NCBI GenBank assembly: GCA_026261815.1
Contig: JAMPIT010000437.1
Location: 3,906,001-3,970,000 of the forward strand
Source: Monarcha castaneiventris obscurior
Taxonomy: Eukaryota > Chordata > Aves > Passeriformes > Monarchidae
DNA: 64,000 nucleotides
Direction of reading: 5' to 3'
Shown: positions 48,141 to 62,373 of the stretch, piece by piece
Layout of the letters: every line of letters starts with the position of its first letter
Numbering within the stretch: position 1 is the first letter of the stretch
Made by a program: the position numbers and the translations under genes
Notes under the pieces: generated by a model
Told to the model about the DNA's origin: nothing
Databases searched by the model: none
The model's input: only the letters and a program-made list of their open reading frames with translations

Positions 48141-51100
48141 AGAAAATGGAAACATATGTTTTCTCCAAAATAACCTACCTTTAGGAGAACTGTCAAAGAT
48201 AGAGTCCCTTCAAACTGAGAAATTCTGCCATACCAAAGCTCCTAGATTTTACTAGGACAGGCTCTGTAGCCAATGTACTTTATCATTATTTACAGTTACT
48301 ATAAACGATTAAGCAATAAAAGACACATGGTATATTCAAGGCCTTCCTTTTCTTTGCCAGGAGTTATTTAAAACCAATATATTTAGAGCAAACTGATACC
48401 TGCAACATACTGTAGAATAAACAGAGATCACTTAACTCACAACATAGTTCAGGCTAAAGACTTAGCATCCCCATCCCCTGTGGAGAACACCAGGCAGCAA
48501 ACCCTGCTTCTGCATTTTCAATTTGAAACTGTACTACTAAATAAATTCAAGAAAAAGTGAAGCTTTTCGTTTGCTAACACCATCTCACATTCAGCAAGGT
48601 AAATCAGACATCTGACACAAAACTTAAACCACAAAAGCCAAATTTATTAATATTTCTATTAACAGAGATTTCTAATCTTCCCAATAATCACTTTAGGCAT
48701 CCTCAGTTCCAACCTCTTCTTGTTGGCAGTGGTTTACTGAGTTGTGTCTATAATGAAGTTGTCTCTGTTTTCGGGCAGTAAGATACTAATACAAAAACCA
48801 TACACACAGATGTCACTGAGAGTCTCATGAGAAACACTACTCTGTGTTGTATTTTCTTCAAATATTACAGTCAGTAGAAATGGAATAAACTGGTATTTTT
48901 CCATCTGTTTGCAGTACAAAGAGACGTGTTGGAGCAGCTGAGCTCCCAGTACCCTCTGCTGTGCTCTCTGTGCCTCACGGACAGCACACAGAGCTCCTTC
49001 CCTCTAAGTGTGCTCTGACTCTGCTTCCAAGTCATGTTCCCTAAGGATCTGACCCACAGCTCCTGGAGGGTTCCCATTTGCTTCATCAGCTTTGAACGGA
49101 TACAGAGGTGTAGGGAAACATCTGTAATGAGCACAACGGCCAGATATTAAAAATGAGTTTAAGAAACACCAGGAACCTTCCGCCTTTCTCTGTCCTCCTT
49201 TCCCTTCACCCTCTGAGACTACAAATTAGACAAGTTCAGTCTCCCAGAACTCATTCAGGAGGGTTTAATATCTCTTGGTCCAATATCAGGCTCCAGTCCC
49301 ATGCAGATCTCTGGGATTACACCGGACTCCACAAAGATGAACTTGTTCTTACACAGGATTGTTGCCGTACTTTTATAAAAGTATTTAGTGATGTGATATC
49401 TGATCGGTCTAAAGTAGAACTTTCATCTCAATGAGAAAGGGCATATTCATCTGGTGTCAGAGCCATACATAAACAGGCTTCCTCAAATGACAGATCAGAA
49501 GCAAGAAGTGGCCTCTTTTTTCTAATAGCATCAGCCCAGCTGCAGATCTCAGTGGCGCTTATTCTCAGCTGGTCTGCTTTCAACTTTCACTTCCCATTTA
49601 GAAAGCTAAATTGGGAGTGCTTTAATCTTCTGGGTTCGTTTCCTTAATGAGAAGTGAAAGGTATAAGTGGCAGCAGGTAAAGAGATATTGAAAGCTGTGG
49701 CAGACTAGCATTTAAATTTTAAGAAAAGCTAGATCAGAGCATTTTCTAACATTCTTTTCTTCTATGATAGTAAAAAAAATTACAAAAGCAATAAAAACCA
49801 AAGTTTTTTTGCTGGGAAGATGGCACATCAGCAGAAAGGAAAACTTTGAGCGGGGCAGAGAGGAGAATGTGGATTTTGTCCTGGGGTATGCTGTAAAGCT
49901 CTTCCCCAATGCACCACTGAAACAGAGAAAAAGAGAGTGTCCAGCTTCAAAGAAAGCAAAGACAGTCTTGTTGCTCATAATGTCCTCGACACCCCACAGG
50001 ACGAGGTCTTAGGAGCAGAAAACAAAGTGGTGGTTAAAAACTCCCTTCAAAGCTCCCTCCTGAAAGTATTTCATGTTAGTGGAAAACATCATGGCTTGGC
50101 TTCTTCCATTTTCCTTTCCAGTTATTAAAAAAATTGTCACGTCTCTGTATCATTTCTTCCTTCAAAAACCTGAAGGAAGTGAAGAGAAAAGCAATCTGAC
50201 ATAACACACATCCCATGAAGAGGCAGGTGTGATGCCAGGACAAGCTTTGCTTCACAAGCCTCAGCCTCTCAAAAGTGCACATTTCATTTCTCATTCCTTC
50301 ACCCGAATACTTTTCCTGCTAATCTGTGTTTGTTTAGGCAGAAAGAAATTCCTATCCATTTTGATCACAACGAAGGAGTCTCACAGAAATCCAGGCCCTG
50401 GATTTCAACATCTGTGCCCACTTGATGATATCACTTATGTCAACATTTCCAGAAGTGGCCACTGCGTGGGACTCCCCTTCCACACGTGCGGCCTCAGCCC
50501 CACTGCTCTGCTCCTCCCAGTGCCTCAGCACACCTGGGTCCCCCAAATCTGCTCCATCATTAAATGCCTTCTTACCCTTCCATTAAATAATTACACAAGA
50601 GATATAAAATAAGAGTCTCATTGCTTTTGTGTCTCCCCTTCCAATAAGTTACAGCTGAAGTGACCCGGGGAAGAGTTGTCAGATAAAAGTGCTAAGATTC
50701 AGCAGCAGAAAGGAACAATTGGGGCACATTTTATGAATCTCACCCCAAGTCCATTAGCCATCAGGCACTGCATCATGGAGCACACCACTGGTGCTGCATT
50801 CCCATGGGGAGCAGTCTGGAAAAATAGGTTTATATTGTGCCAAGACACCTGCTAACACCCTTTGCTGTGGGTCCCAACTCTGTACCTGAATTTTTCATGG
50901 CTAATTAAGAGGTAACAGCACCTCATTTCCCACTGCACTTCAGGTGTTTGGAGGAGTGCTTTATTGTGTTTCCTTGCATTTCCCCTGGGTTTTGTTCCTA
51001 CACATCCGATCCATGTGTTACTGACTTAGCTCATTAAATATAAATTGACATCTCCACTATGCTGAGCAGAGTATCCTCAAAATCCCTTAAATATCATCGT

Positions 51101-53094
51101 GCCTTAGAAGTAACACGAGGCAGGCCGGAATGTCCTGTGCGAGTCAGAGTCTGGGAAACAAAACTAACAGAGGTTCATTCCCCTAATACATGGAGAAAAG
51201 GGGATCCAGTGCAAATGAAGCATAGGATGGTAAATAAGAACTGTGTTCGCTTGCAGTCATGCACTATAGCCATTAAGCCTTAAGGTCTTAAAGGTACCAA
51301 GCAATGCATATGATAAATTTCTCAAAAACATCCCAGCCATAACATAGTTCCTGCTGATTGCTCATTTACCCATAATGCATGCTGTCATAGCAAAGCCTGA
51401 CAAATGACAGCCAAAGCTCAGGTTATTTTTTACGCTGACTGCCAAGCCCCTCACCTCAGATTATTCATTTATTAGGGCAATCACTGAGGTCTGGGTACTT
51501 AATATTGTTTTCACCAAATATGAAAATGATCTACTTGCCTATTCTTTAGTTCCTCCTAGGGCAAGCCATTTATCATCAGCCCTGGATAAATGACTGCTTC
51601 ATTATAGCCATAATTTATGAGATGTTAGAACTAAAGAGCCACACCTAAAGACTTAAAGCTTTAATATGGATTAAAATAAGATAATCAATCAAGCATATAC
51701 AAATTCTCTTTAGAATTATTTCTTGCTTTGAAATGGCTTTGCATTTTTAGAATGGAGGTAGTCTTAAATTTCTTCTTATCCAACCTCAGCCAAGCTTGTT
51801 TAAAAGTCCATGAGGAAGTCTAGGCTATAACCTTGTTGGTCAGCCTTAGATACCTGCTTGGCAATCATTACATAATTCAGTAAAATTGTTTTTTGGGCTA
51901 ATGACTTTTTTTTTTTGTGGTTTTGATGGCATAGAGAAGATTTGCAAGCCTTCAGTCCAGAACAAGTGGGGAAAACGCAAAGTGATGCCAGACTCCTGCA
52001 TTCTCCATAGATGCTGCCATGCTTTTCATCCTCTCCTGTGGAATTTTGCTGTTCTGGTGTTAGAGAAGAGAGAGAGCTGAGTGTTGTTATTGAAAAATAT
52101 TTCCATGATTGTAAGGGGGTTTCTCTGCCTGAAACAGCATTTCACAGCTCAGAGTTTGGGTGAAGGAAGCTTCTTCCTCTAGCTAGGGAATGAAATATCC
52201 CTCCCTTCCCAAAACAGTGTTACAGCTTGAAAGCAAAAGTTTCTGGTTTGTCTCGATTGTGTATTTGCTAACACAAAGCCAATATAAATATTATTCCTCA
52301 AGCAAGCACCTTGCTTGAACCACAGGCCTACTTAACCACTTAATCCTGCATCTTCTGAAGCCCCTGTTGGAAATGCATAAAATTTTAGATTTTTGAGCAT
52401 GTACCACTAAAACAAGGATGCAGCTACAGCTTCCATTGCTGGCCAGGCATGCTGTGGGCACAAAAATCTCAGGCATTGCTGAGGCCCCAGGGACTACAGG
52501 CAAGATGAATGAGCAGTCCCAGGAAGACCAGAGCAAGCCCATGGCAGCAGGCAATACATGATGTGATGAGCAGGCTGCCAGGAGAGGGCACTTCTATTCC
52601 TCATGCACCCAGCCACAGCACACGTCACAAGGGGACCAACACCCTGGGGAGGTGACATGGACAACCTGAGCATCTTCCTGAAGTTCAAGCCTGGATAATG
52701 CACCCAGAAGGAATGGGGGGTGAGGCACCCAAAGACCTTGTACTTGGAGGCACAGTTACAAAAACCAAACTTTCCCAACAGCAACAGCTTCTTGCTCTCA
52801 GGATAAGTGCCTGTGACATGTGTTTTACTGAAGAATATTGTTGGGCTTAAGATGAGAGAATACACTGCAGCTTCACTCAACACAGCTTTAGCCAATGAGG
52901 CTTCCTCAGTAATGCTGACACTGATTTAATTTTAATCCCAGCACCAGGCTTTGTTATCTAAAGGACATTTTTCACTCTGGGCTAAACTCCCCCTCTCATA
53001 CAACTGCTGACACTTCAGCAGGAATAAAACAATCCAAACTCTGCAGCTCCCATGTGTGAGAGCTGTTTAGGCATAACTGTGCAGGGAAATGCTT

Positions 53095-53113
53095 GATAGA
53101 TAGATAGATAGAT
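53095..53113. repeat. (GATA)n microsatellite
   Basis: Four and three-quarter perfect GATA units. It is short but could be polymorphic. Confidence 0.95.
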
Positions 53114-55059
53114 GCAATTTCATAGATGCAATGAAATTAAAAATATCTACCTACCAGTGCAGTTATAAACATAGAAAGGTATAGGAATATATTTGTTGGC
53201 ACTGGTACATAGAAGATTTTTTTGATGTGTATGCAAAGAAATGGCTAAAACAGAAGATTATAGTCACAATCTAAAGGAATTTAAAGACTATATTTACATC
53301 CAGGGCCCCAAAAAGTCCATTTCCCTAATTATTTTGGGAAGTTTTAACTGGAAACTCAATAGAATTGAGGCACAATGCAGTTCTCAACCTCAAATGTGCT
53401 GACAAAAACCCATTCCCCTACATGAGCCATTCCCCCTGGCCCAGCCTCTAGACTTGGCAGGGAGATGATGCTCCATGGCAGTGGAGATGCATATGGACCC
53501 CGTTTATCTCAGTGCCACTGGGCTGTGGGGCAACACTCCCAGCCAGGCTGCACCAACCCCTCCCAGCCCACTTCCCTCAAGGAGCCCAGCACCTCTCCAA
53601 GTCAAAATCCATCATCATCCTCTCTTAAAACAAATTCTCTCTCAGAGTAAGAATCTGTGTTCCACATTCTTCGCCAAAATAAATGTAAAATCAAGTCAGA
53701 AACCCTCCAAAATAGGGTTGGTAATGCAAATATTGACACAGCAAAGAGGAGGGAGTGCACGGCATGGTTGGACAGACAGTCTGAATACAAAATATTTCAC
53801 AAAAATGTCATCTTTATTTAGTGGGTGATGAAATCAGCAACTATTTTAAAAGATTTATAGTTTTTGTAGCCCAGACACTTATGCCCCCAAGTTATATAAT
53901 GGGAACGTGAAGGAAAGGCAGTTTTCACAAGTTATGTTTGGGATTAATGTGGTGAGCACTCTAAATGCTGGCCTCCTGCTGATTTCCACAGACGTTTTGC
54001 AGGAGCAGAATTTCTAGGAACAGGTAATTTAGCAACATTCTCCCCCACCCCTTCTCTTTCTACACAATGTCTTTATAGCTACACAATTTAATTCTCTTCA
54101 CATGAGGCTGAGTCGCCACTGGCCACCACAGCACCCAAGGTGCACTCAGGATGCAGAATGGAATGGGCACATGGAGAAAACACACAGGAAAAACAAAAAA
54201 GGCACTTGTTTTCAGTCTTATCAGGTGGCACAGACACCTTGGGAGACATCTTGGGCCAAACCCTTCACCCTGCAAGGCCATGGACCTCTGGTTTGGTTCA
54301 CCAGGAGTTCTGCAGCCCAGGAGTGTTATGTCACTTTGCTGGCTGCCACATGGGTTGCTGATCTAACCTCTGTGGAGAATCCTGCCTCTCTTCTCCTTTC
54401 ACAGCGCCTAGAATAAGAATATCTTCAAGGGGAAAGGTTCTGCTTCTCAACAGCTTCTCAACAGTTTTCCTCAGGCAAACATACCTGGCTAAGAGGACAC
54501 CCCAGCCTTGGAGGCACTTCACCAGTAGGAGTGACACTCATTCTCCACTGCTCAGCGATGAGCCAAGGTGTAGGGTTAAGGAGAATTAGCACCAAACTGT
54601 AAAGGCATCCAGGTTTTCAAAGCCTTCTCTCTAATTACTGCTCTTCAGGTAGCTCAAAAAGGCTATTGTGGTGTCTCCAGGCAGACAGCATCTGCCATCA
54701 GCTGTGCTTGGGTTATGGAACAATGGTACAATGGCATCCATATCCCACCTAATTGGCCTCCAGCACCTAGAGAGCCTTGGACCCTCACACCTGCCCTAAC
54801 TTGGTAACACCAAAGGTAGTCGTGTCTAAACAGAATCCCTGCACCAGCCCTACAAAGCTCAGATGTGGGCTTATCAGAATATTAATTTCTGCTGCTAAAA
54901 TTATCCCTTTTTATTCTTGTTTTTTAATGAACACAGTTATTCTATTAAGCAGAAAAAGTTGATGTGAACAGAACAAGAAACAGCTTCCATGCAAACTGCT
55001 AAGTTACCAATTAGCTCCTTAAAACAATTGAAAGTCACAGAGCTCCCTCAATGCACAGA

Positions 55060-55300
55060 GGCGGTTAATTAATTAACATTAGATGTGATTAATAATGAGT
55101 CTTGTTTAATAGTAAATATCTGCCTGCAATGCCTGCATGTCAGAACAAAAAGCCTTCAGAGAGCGGGCAACTATATTTATCCTGATTGCGTTTGGGATTT
55201 TAACATGTTTTGTGCAGGCTGACAAATGGCCTATTAATTATCTAATGTTGTCTGACAACAACAGCTTGATAAAGATGTATGTTTTTGAATTGCTGGATGA
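55060..55300. promoter_or_regulatory. Candidate conserved non-coding element
   Basis: Dense TAAT cores (GGTTAATTAATTAACATTAG, GTGATTAATAATGAG, CCTATTAATTATCTAATG) are combined with GATA-type TTGATAAAG. The sequence is unique and free of repeats. A 108-codon plus-strand frame (55137-55463) crosses it but has no recognisable domain or splice support. The call is inferred from composition. Confidence 0.28.
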
Positions 55301-56330
55301 AAACTGCTGGAGAAGAGCCCCACAGGGGCCTTGCTGTCCTAAAACTGGGCTCCAAGCCATGACAACAGGCAAGACAAAGCCCTATCTCCTGCCACAGCCT
55401 TCGGAGATAAAATATGTCTTGGCATTAGGGACGTTTTCAGAAAACTGCTTCTGCAATATCTGATTAGGAAAAGGAGGAGTATGTCTTTACTAAATTGGGG
55501 TTAAGGCATAATCAATATCATATATGGAGTGTCTGGCCTATTCTGCATAAACACAGGCACTTCATATTATTAAGGAGTCTATAATGCAGAGGAAGCATAT
55601 GGCAGGACATTGCAGCGCTTTCTATTCTTTTTATTTAGAACTTTATCTTCCAACCTGTTTGACAGCTGCTCCTAAGTGGTTTCACAGTGCCAAATTATTT
55701 TTATGATTGTTTGATGTTTTATTCTCCCATTTCAGTTAATGAGATAGGATCCCACAATGGTCATAATTCAGAGCTGTCAGAACTAAAAAGCATGATTGTG
55801 GCAAGATAGCCTGATGGTAAATAAGGCTAAAAGCTGCAGATAATAAAAACTCTCTTATCCCAGTCTCCTCTGCAATCAAAACTTGGTTTGGATCCTTCTT
55901 TCCTTTGTGCTCTCTTGCACTACAACCTTCCCTTTTGGACAGGTAAACTATCAATCTTTGGGTAATGTCACCCTTTTAATTCTGTTCAACCTTTCCTTGT
56001 AATGAAATGTGTAGGATACACAGGAAATGTTGAAATGTCTAAAGATATTGAGTGCTATATTATAATTAAAGGGCTGGAGTCCTGTTTTATTGTGCCAAGG
56101 GAATAATTTGTCATATATGCTCAGAAAAAACTGTTCCACAAATGACCTTTAAGAGTCCCAGGAAATGGGATATCTGGCATTCCCCAGGGATTTTAACAAA
56201 AACTTTCAAAAAGTTCACTTTTCAGATCCTAACTTTCAGGATGAGAACTTCTGTCTCTTTTATTCTTGGATAGTTTATATAGGGAGCATATAAATAAAGA
56301 GAATGAGATATAAATAAGTAGTCTTGGCTG

Positions 56331-56470
56331 TTATACCACAGGACTGAGACTTGGGGCTTCTTTGTTCTTATCTCTACCAGGAGTTTCTACATGACCTTGT
56401 AAGCTCATTGCCAATTGTCTCAGCTTCCCTAGTTAGAAAATATCTGTAAAATACAGTATCACTCATCTTA
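56331..56470 (-). repeat. MIR/CORE-SINE-like ancient SINE
   Basis: In order: TTATACCACAGGACTGAGAC, CTTCTTTGTTCTTATCTCTA, CTACATGACCTTGTAAGCTC, TTGTCTCAGCTTCCCTAG and ATATCTGTAAAATACAG. This is the reverse complement of a MIR-type SINE, which reads CTGGGTTCTATTCC, GTGACCTTGGGCAAGTCAC, GCCTCAGTTTCCCC and ATCTGTAAAATGGGG in this orientation. About 140 bp is recognisable, which makes it the longest old SINE in the window. Confidence 0.7.
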
Positions 56471-59400
56471 GACAAGCCTCCCACAATTTTTTTTTTCAGG
56501 AATGCACCACACAATTCCATTCTGCAGCTCAGATAATACAATACCTCTACTTGTGACAGGCCAGATGATCAAAGACCCTGTTTGCCTTCAGAATCAGAAA
56601 AAAAAGGTGTAACCTGTGCCTTAGGAAAAGATCCCAAACATAAAACATTTGAAGAAGCTGCAGGAATTGCACTGGTCCATTTATACATGGTTAAAAGCAA
56701 AGAAAAGTTTCCATTATTTGGAGAAAGCAACAGCAGGCATGCAACAGAAAGGAGGCAACTTCTCCAGATGTTGGCAAGGGGGGATGTGGGACAGGGACGG
56801 ACAGAGCACAAACTCTTCAGAAATCTCCTCTGGAAACCTTCACCTGTGGCTTGGCTATTGAGGTGAACTCAAGTCAACAACTGGAACTCATAGAAAAGCC
56901 CCTAACATCCACCAAAACAAACCCTAACGCTCAATGCTGACAGCCAGGCACCTCTGACAAGCTCACCTCAGAATGAGTCTTATATCCCCAGTATGTATCT
57001 CATTTCCTACTATACTTTTTAAGCAAGAAATCTTGAAAATGATTGTGAAGCAACCAAAACAAAGCACAGCAATGACCAGCTGAATTAGCACTCAAAGCCC
57101 AGATATGCAAGTCCATGTCTAAACAAGTCTGCGTTTTTGGTTTGTTTTATTTTAATGCGTTTTAAGTCAATTCTTTAGGTTTGGATACATGTCTCATAAT
57201 AAGCAAGAAAACTGAACAAACCTAATCTCAAGTATTCCACTGCGTAGGCCTCAGCACAGATCTCACACACCGTTTGTGGTTGGAGCATGGCAAATCGACA
57301 TTGCTAACATTTTTTCCTCTCCCATTCTGAAGGCCTGATGTGATAAAAAGGGGCACAGCACTGTAGGGGCTGCACAGGTCCAAATCCAAGCACAAGAGAG
57401 CTGATTCAGCAATCACCTGGTAGGTTATATGCAAAGGGCATAAGAAACATTTCCCTTTGCATCATTTGCCCAGACTACAGCTAATAAATGTTGCTGTAAC
57501 TGTCAGATCAGATCCTGGGGATCCGCCAAAAAAGCCACGGGAGCAAGTCCAGAGGAGGAACATGGAGGAGCAAATGAAAGCCAGTTGTGCTCCTGATGTC
57601 CACACCAGCTCTGAGCAGCACTTGTGCCAAACACTGCTTTGGGCAGAGACACCTCGGCCACACCAATTCCATCAAGCCACGGGGAAGGGGAAGGAACAAG
57701 AGCACAGCCCATCCCTCTGCCAGCCCAGGGCATGGAGATAACCATGACAGGCAGCCCTGGGGCTGGCAGAGCACTTGCACCTCCCTCCCACTGTGGGAAG
57801 GGCAGGAATATCGCATTATTTTCACATTCCTGAGGTTGCAGGCTTGTCGTGTTAGACCATCGTCACTATTCAGGTTCTGACATTTATCACATAGCAGAAC
57901 CCAGAAATCCCTTGGCTGCAGGGGTCTCACCCAGGGCTTGATGCAAAGGATCTCAAGTCACCAAGGCTCTTTCCAGAGACTTTCCATCTGGGTTCACCGC
58001 AGTTTCCCCCACTTCTTTTGTCTCCAGGTCAGTCCAAAGTATATTGATATTGATTTGGGGTATGGGGGAAAGGAAGGGAAGAATGAAGAAACCTCAATGT
58101 GGATGGCATAAGGAAATTTGATACAGCTTTGCAAAGTTCAGGTACTCCTTTTTTCAATCACGAGGAAAGAAAATTGATGATGCCACAAGTTTAATGCTAA
58201 TTGATTTATTACCTGCCTAAGCAAATCCTGGGCAATGCAATGGCAGGCTTAGACTCAAAGCAAATGATTTACAAGATAATGTTTGACTCTGGGAAAGGGT
58301 AATCAGATCCAGATACAATGGATGATAGGATAATTGAGAAGAAATAAAAGAGGATAAATTGCCATGTGCTAATGAGCTTACAGGCCCTAATGGGGAGGAC
58401 ATCAGTTTTAACACTCAGGTTATGAGCTAGGAGCAAGGGTTTTTTTTTTCTTCAGCAGCTAAAGATGTAGTGCTGAAACAAACCAAGATTAATGGTGTCC
58501 CACTCACTTACTCAGCCATTCTTTACACCTTCAGCAGCTTCCTGCATTAAATGTCTGGCTGTTTTTAAAGCAGGTTTATCCAAAGCAACTCACCTCACTT
58601 GGAAGCCATATTACCTATTTCTAGGTTAAGGCACATCTGTTGTTTGGGGATGAATGACTCAAAACAGCATTTCTCCCCCTTGCAGCACTGGCTGCCTGAT
58701 GAGTTTGCAATGTCTTTGCAGGTCTCTTTAGGATCATAGGAATATTCTCAAGCCTTTATACGGTCTCACTGCACTCAGGTTTTGAAGCAGTTGCCAGAGC
58801 AATGCTGTCTCACATCATGATTCATTTTTATATCTTTTTCTCCCTCCATCCCACATCACCACCTAGAACCAGGGACACTTTATTGGTATTTCTGATTACT
58901 GGCTGTAGCCATCTAAATTTTTCAGCAGGATGGGGGTCTCTCCAGCCCTGATGTAGAAATGCACTATATGAATGGTGCTAGCCACAGAGTAATAAAAAGA
59001 CAGTGCTGTGTGCTGTTATTGGTAAGGAATACAGAAATGAAGCACTTCCTTAGAGACCAAGCCCATATTCCAGGGCAAGGCTTCCAACAAATGAAGTTTA
59101 ATATGATGAATTGTGGTACAGTTCCAGAATGAATACAACTCTCAAAAATGCAGGTCAGCTGAAGCTTTTAAGTTACAATGTGCACAACATGTCCAATACT
59201 CAATTTCAAAGAGAAATATTTCTAGTTAATATGCACTGAAGTATCCACAGCCCTTCTGAGTTAATACATGGGGAGCCTCTTCCTTTCTTTTGCCATGCCA
59301 CACCCTTCAGGCATCCAGACACTAATTAATTACAAATCCTGTGCAATCTCAGGGCAGGTAGCAGCTCAGGGTGCTCCTTTCCTGTGGAAGGGGGAGATGC

Positions 59401-62328
59401 CAGCAGGGACCCCTGTGGACCCCACCAGACCACAACCCACCACCCACACCAGGGAGCAACACCCCGTGAGCAGCTTGTGGGCAGAGGAGCAAAGGACAGT
59501 CTGCCTCCTCCAGGGATAAATGTGCTCCAAAAGGTGCTCCAAACAGCTCATTAAATCACCTTTCATTGTCCTGACACAGATTTTAACATTTGCTTTAGAA
59601 TTAGAAACACAGATCACAAAACCACAAATTAGTAAACATAATAGTTTGGTGCTGGTTCTGCTCGCGGAGGCGGGGATGGAAAACACACCTTTTTCCCTGT
59701 GAATTAAAATCAAAAGCCTGGATCAAAAGCCTTGAAATGTAGACACATCTGGCACTAAATGCAAGTGCAATGGTGCCTGTGACTGTAAGGAGAGATGCAG
59801 TAGCAAACTGGTTCAAGGACTTCTGCAGGAAACCAGGAACCAACTTGTATCCGAGATCATCCCTTTCCCCCCCACACACCTTATCAAGTATCCCCTGGAG
59901 CTAAGCTATTGTCACCTTGAACACAGAATGATTTCATGTCAAAGTAAACAAGGCTTTCCTAGTTTCTTCCACTGGAAAGTCTCTGGTCTAGTTGTGAAAC
60001 AAAAAAGAACAACTAAAAAGAAAATACTAAATGTCTTAACGTATTACAAGTCTTAACATATTAGCATGTTCCTTCAGGGAAACCAGCCTGGAGCAGCAGA
60101 CTTGAAATGGCAGCAATTAGTACAAGGATTGTTCTACTTGAAGCAACTTGCCTTTTCTGTTTGAGAGGAACACACAGTGTGAGCTCCCTGTTCTGCTATC
60201 GGGCACTTACTGTACAAGCAAACAGGATATGATAGGTGTGACTCCAGTAATTGTCCCTATTCACTCTAACAGATAAAATATGGGTTTCATACACTGGGGG
60301 AAAAAAATAAGGTCAACTGAATATTGAAGAGGTTGCTTGTTTGCTCATAGGCATTGCTGTTAGTTTTAATTTTATCTACTGATTCTGCAGCTCTGAGGCA
60401 GAGTCACAGCAGATCCAGCTCCCACTTTCACAGCTATGGCAGTTTTTCCATTGATGTTGAACTAAATCCCAGTGATTTGCGTGTGCAAACTCTCTTCCCT
60501 CTGTGGAGCCTTCTAACATTTATCCACCAAGAAATTAATTCTAGGCATAAAATTAAATTAAATCTTTGCTCTTTTGAGATGCCACTTTCAAGTTACTGGT
60601 TGACAAGCCTGTCATGCCAGTGTGTGTGCTGGTTCTTCACTTCCAGCTTCAGCCCCTTCACTCAAAACCCTGCCCAGCATCAAATATATTTCCATACTAA
60701 GGAGGATCCTGTAACTCTGCAAGTGCCCAGCAGACCTGAGGTACACTCCAAGGAGCCTGAGCTTTGCTGTATGCACACCTCCCATGAAATCCAGCCATGG
60801 CTCACACTGTCAATCCCACTCCCTCCAACATCCTGCTCCTCCCTTCAATGCTGTCTACAAACACCCTTAATGCTTGTCCTTGTCAAGCCTCATATGGGAG
60901 AGCAACAGCCAGAGGTTTTAGTCCAGCAAAGGCACAGAGCTGAACACCAAAACCACTCCATTCCTGTTAGAAAGGCAGCATTTGTGCCTCACATCACCTG
61001 ACTGTGCTTATCCTCAAATGAAGAGGCAGACAGGGAGACTTAAAGGGAATTGCTGTGATTTGTACGTAACCGCACAAGGCTTTTTGAATGGCAGACCAAA
61101 GTAACAGGAGGCCAAAAAAAGTAGGATTTCCTCTGCACCAAAGCCAAATCACCAGTGTTTGAGGGACAAAGCACCCCACTGGTCAGAGGTGGAGAGGTAC
61201 TGAGCCACCAAAGCAGGAGCTGGGGCCCTTGTGCATCCACATGGTGATGCTGAAGACACAACAGATTCCTTCTAAGTGCTGTCATATGGATGCTCTTGGC
61301 CTTAAATTTCATCTCATCTATGATGTCTAGAGGTATTCTTTTCCTTAAACATTTTTAATATATCAGAATATTTTGTTTGCAGGTCTTGTTTGGGTTTTTA
61401 TTCTAACATTATTCCCCAGAGCAACCAATTCCCCAGCCTGCAACCACCACGCTGGGGTTAAGGACACACATTCAGTGGGAGGTCTACACCTTTCTTGTCT
61501 GTTACAGACTTCTTTACTGGGGCAAAAGCTTCTGTTTAGGCCTAACTTTTATCTCAAGTCCTTCAAAACCTCCAATTGCCTCACTGGAACATGTGACACC
61601 ACCTTACACTCAGTGAGGGTGTATTTTGGGAGACTCCACCTCTCATGGTCAGCACTGTGCTGTCCCACTGATATCCATGAAGTGTGGCTCCACCATTTCC
61701 CCTCCTGCAGACCAGGGCAGCATCCCCTGCCTGCAGATGCCCAAGGAAAACCTCTCTGCTGTGAGATTATTAGCACACCTCGCTGCCTGCAGCAGCGTCC
61801 TTCCCACAGTGCTGTGGCAGGAAATATTTTATCCTCCTGCAGCTGTGCCAACATTTCCAGAGTGCCTTGGCTCTGTAAAAGCAGACTTTTTGACCCTGCA
61901 TTTGGCACATGCACAGGGAAGAGGCACAAACAGGCTCACACCTGGGGTCAGTGCAGCCCTGTTTGCACACTCAGGTCAGCCCCAGTTTGACCAGCACCTC
62001 CCTGGCTGCACACTGGGGTGAGCACAGGACAGTCCCTGCAGAAGCCTGGGAGAGTCCTTTAGTGCCCACAGCACACAGACAGAGCTCTTACATGACCAAA
62101 ACATTGATCTGCAGCCACAGCACGGCACAGACTCCAGGGAAGGTGCCAGCTCGAGTCCCCTCTGACAGGACTTGAACATCAAACACCAACAAACCAGAGG
62201 GATCCTCAGCCAATACACTGGAAGGTGGATCAGAAACCCTGAATTCATGTCCCTACTCCATCAGTTTTGCCACAGGAACAGGTAGTACCTAACTTAGCTG
62301 ATTTTAAAAACAGCCTCTTGCCTGCTTG

Positions 62329-62373
62329 GTGCCCCAGTTTCCCATCCATGTAAGGGGATAATGTTCATTGCCC
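62329..62373 (-). repeat. MIR-like SINE core fragment
   Basis: GTGCCCCAGTTTCCCATCCA followed by TGTAAGGGGATAATGTTCAT matches the reverse complement of the MIR core (GTGCCTCAGTTTCCCCATCT / GTAAAATGGGGATAATAAT). Only about 45 bp is clear. Confidence 0.62.

Noticed and set aside
60354..61001. 215-codon plus-strand open frame, the longest in the window
   Set aside because: The protein has no recognisable domain and an irregular composition, and no convincing splice or promoter context was seen. A frame of this length is expected by chance in 64 kb with GC-richer patches.
61373..62250. Several overlapping frames of 88-205 codons on both strands
   Set aside because: They overlap in all frames in a GC-richer patch, which reflects fewer stop codons rather than coding. 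No family was recognised. An eroded transposable element is possible but unsupported.
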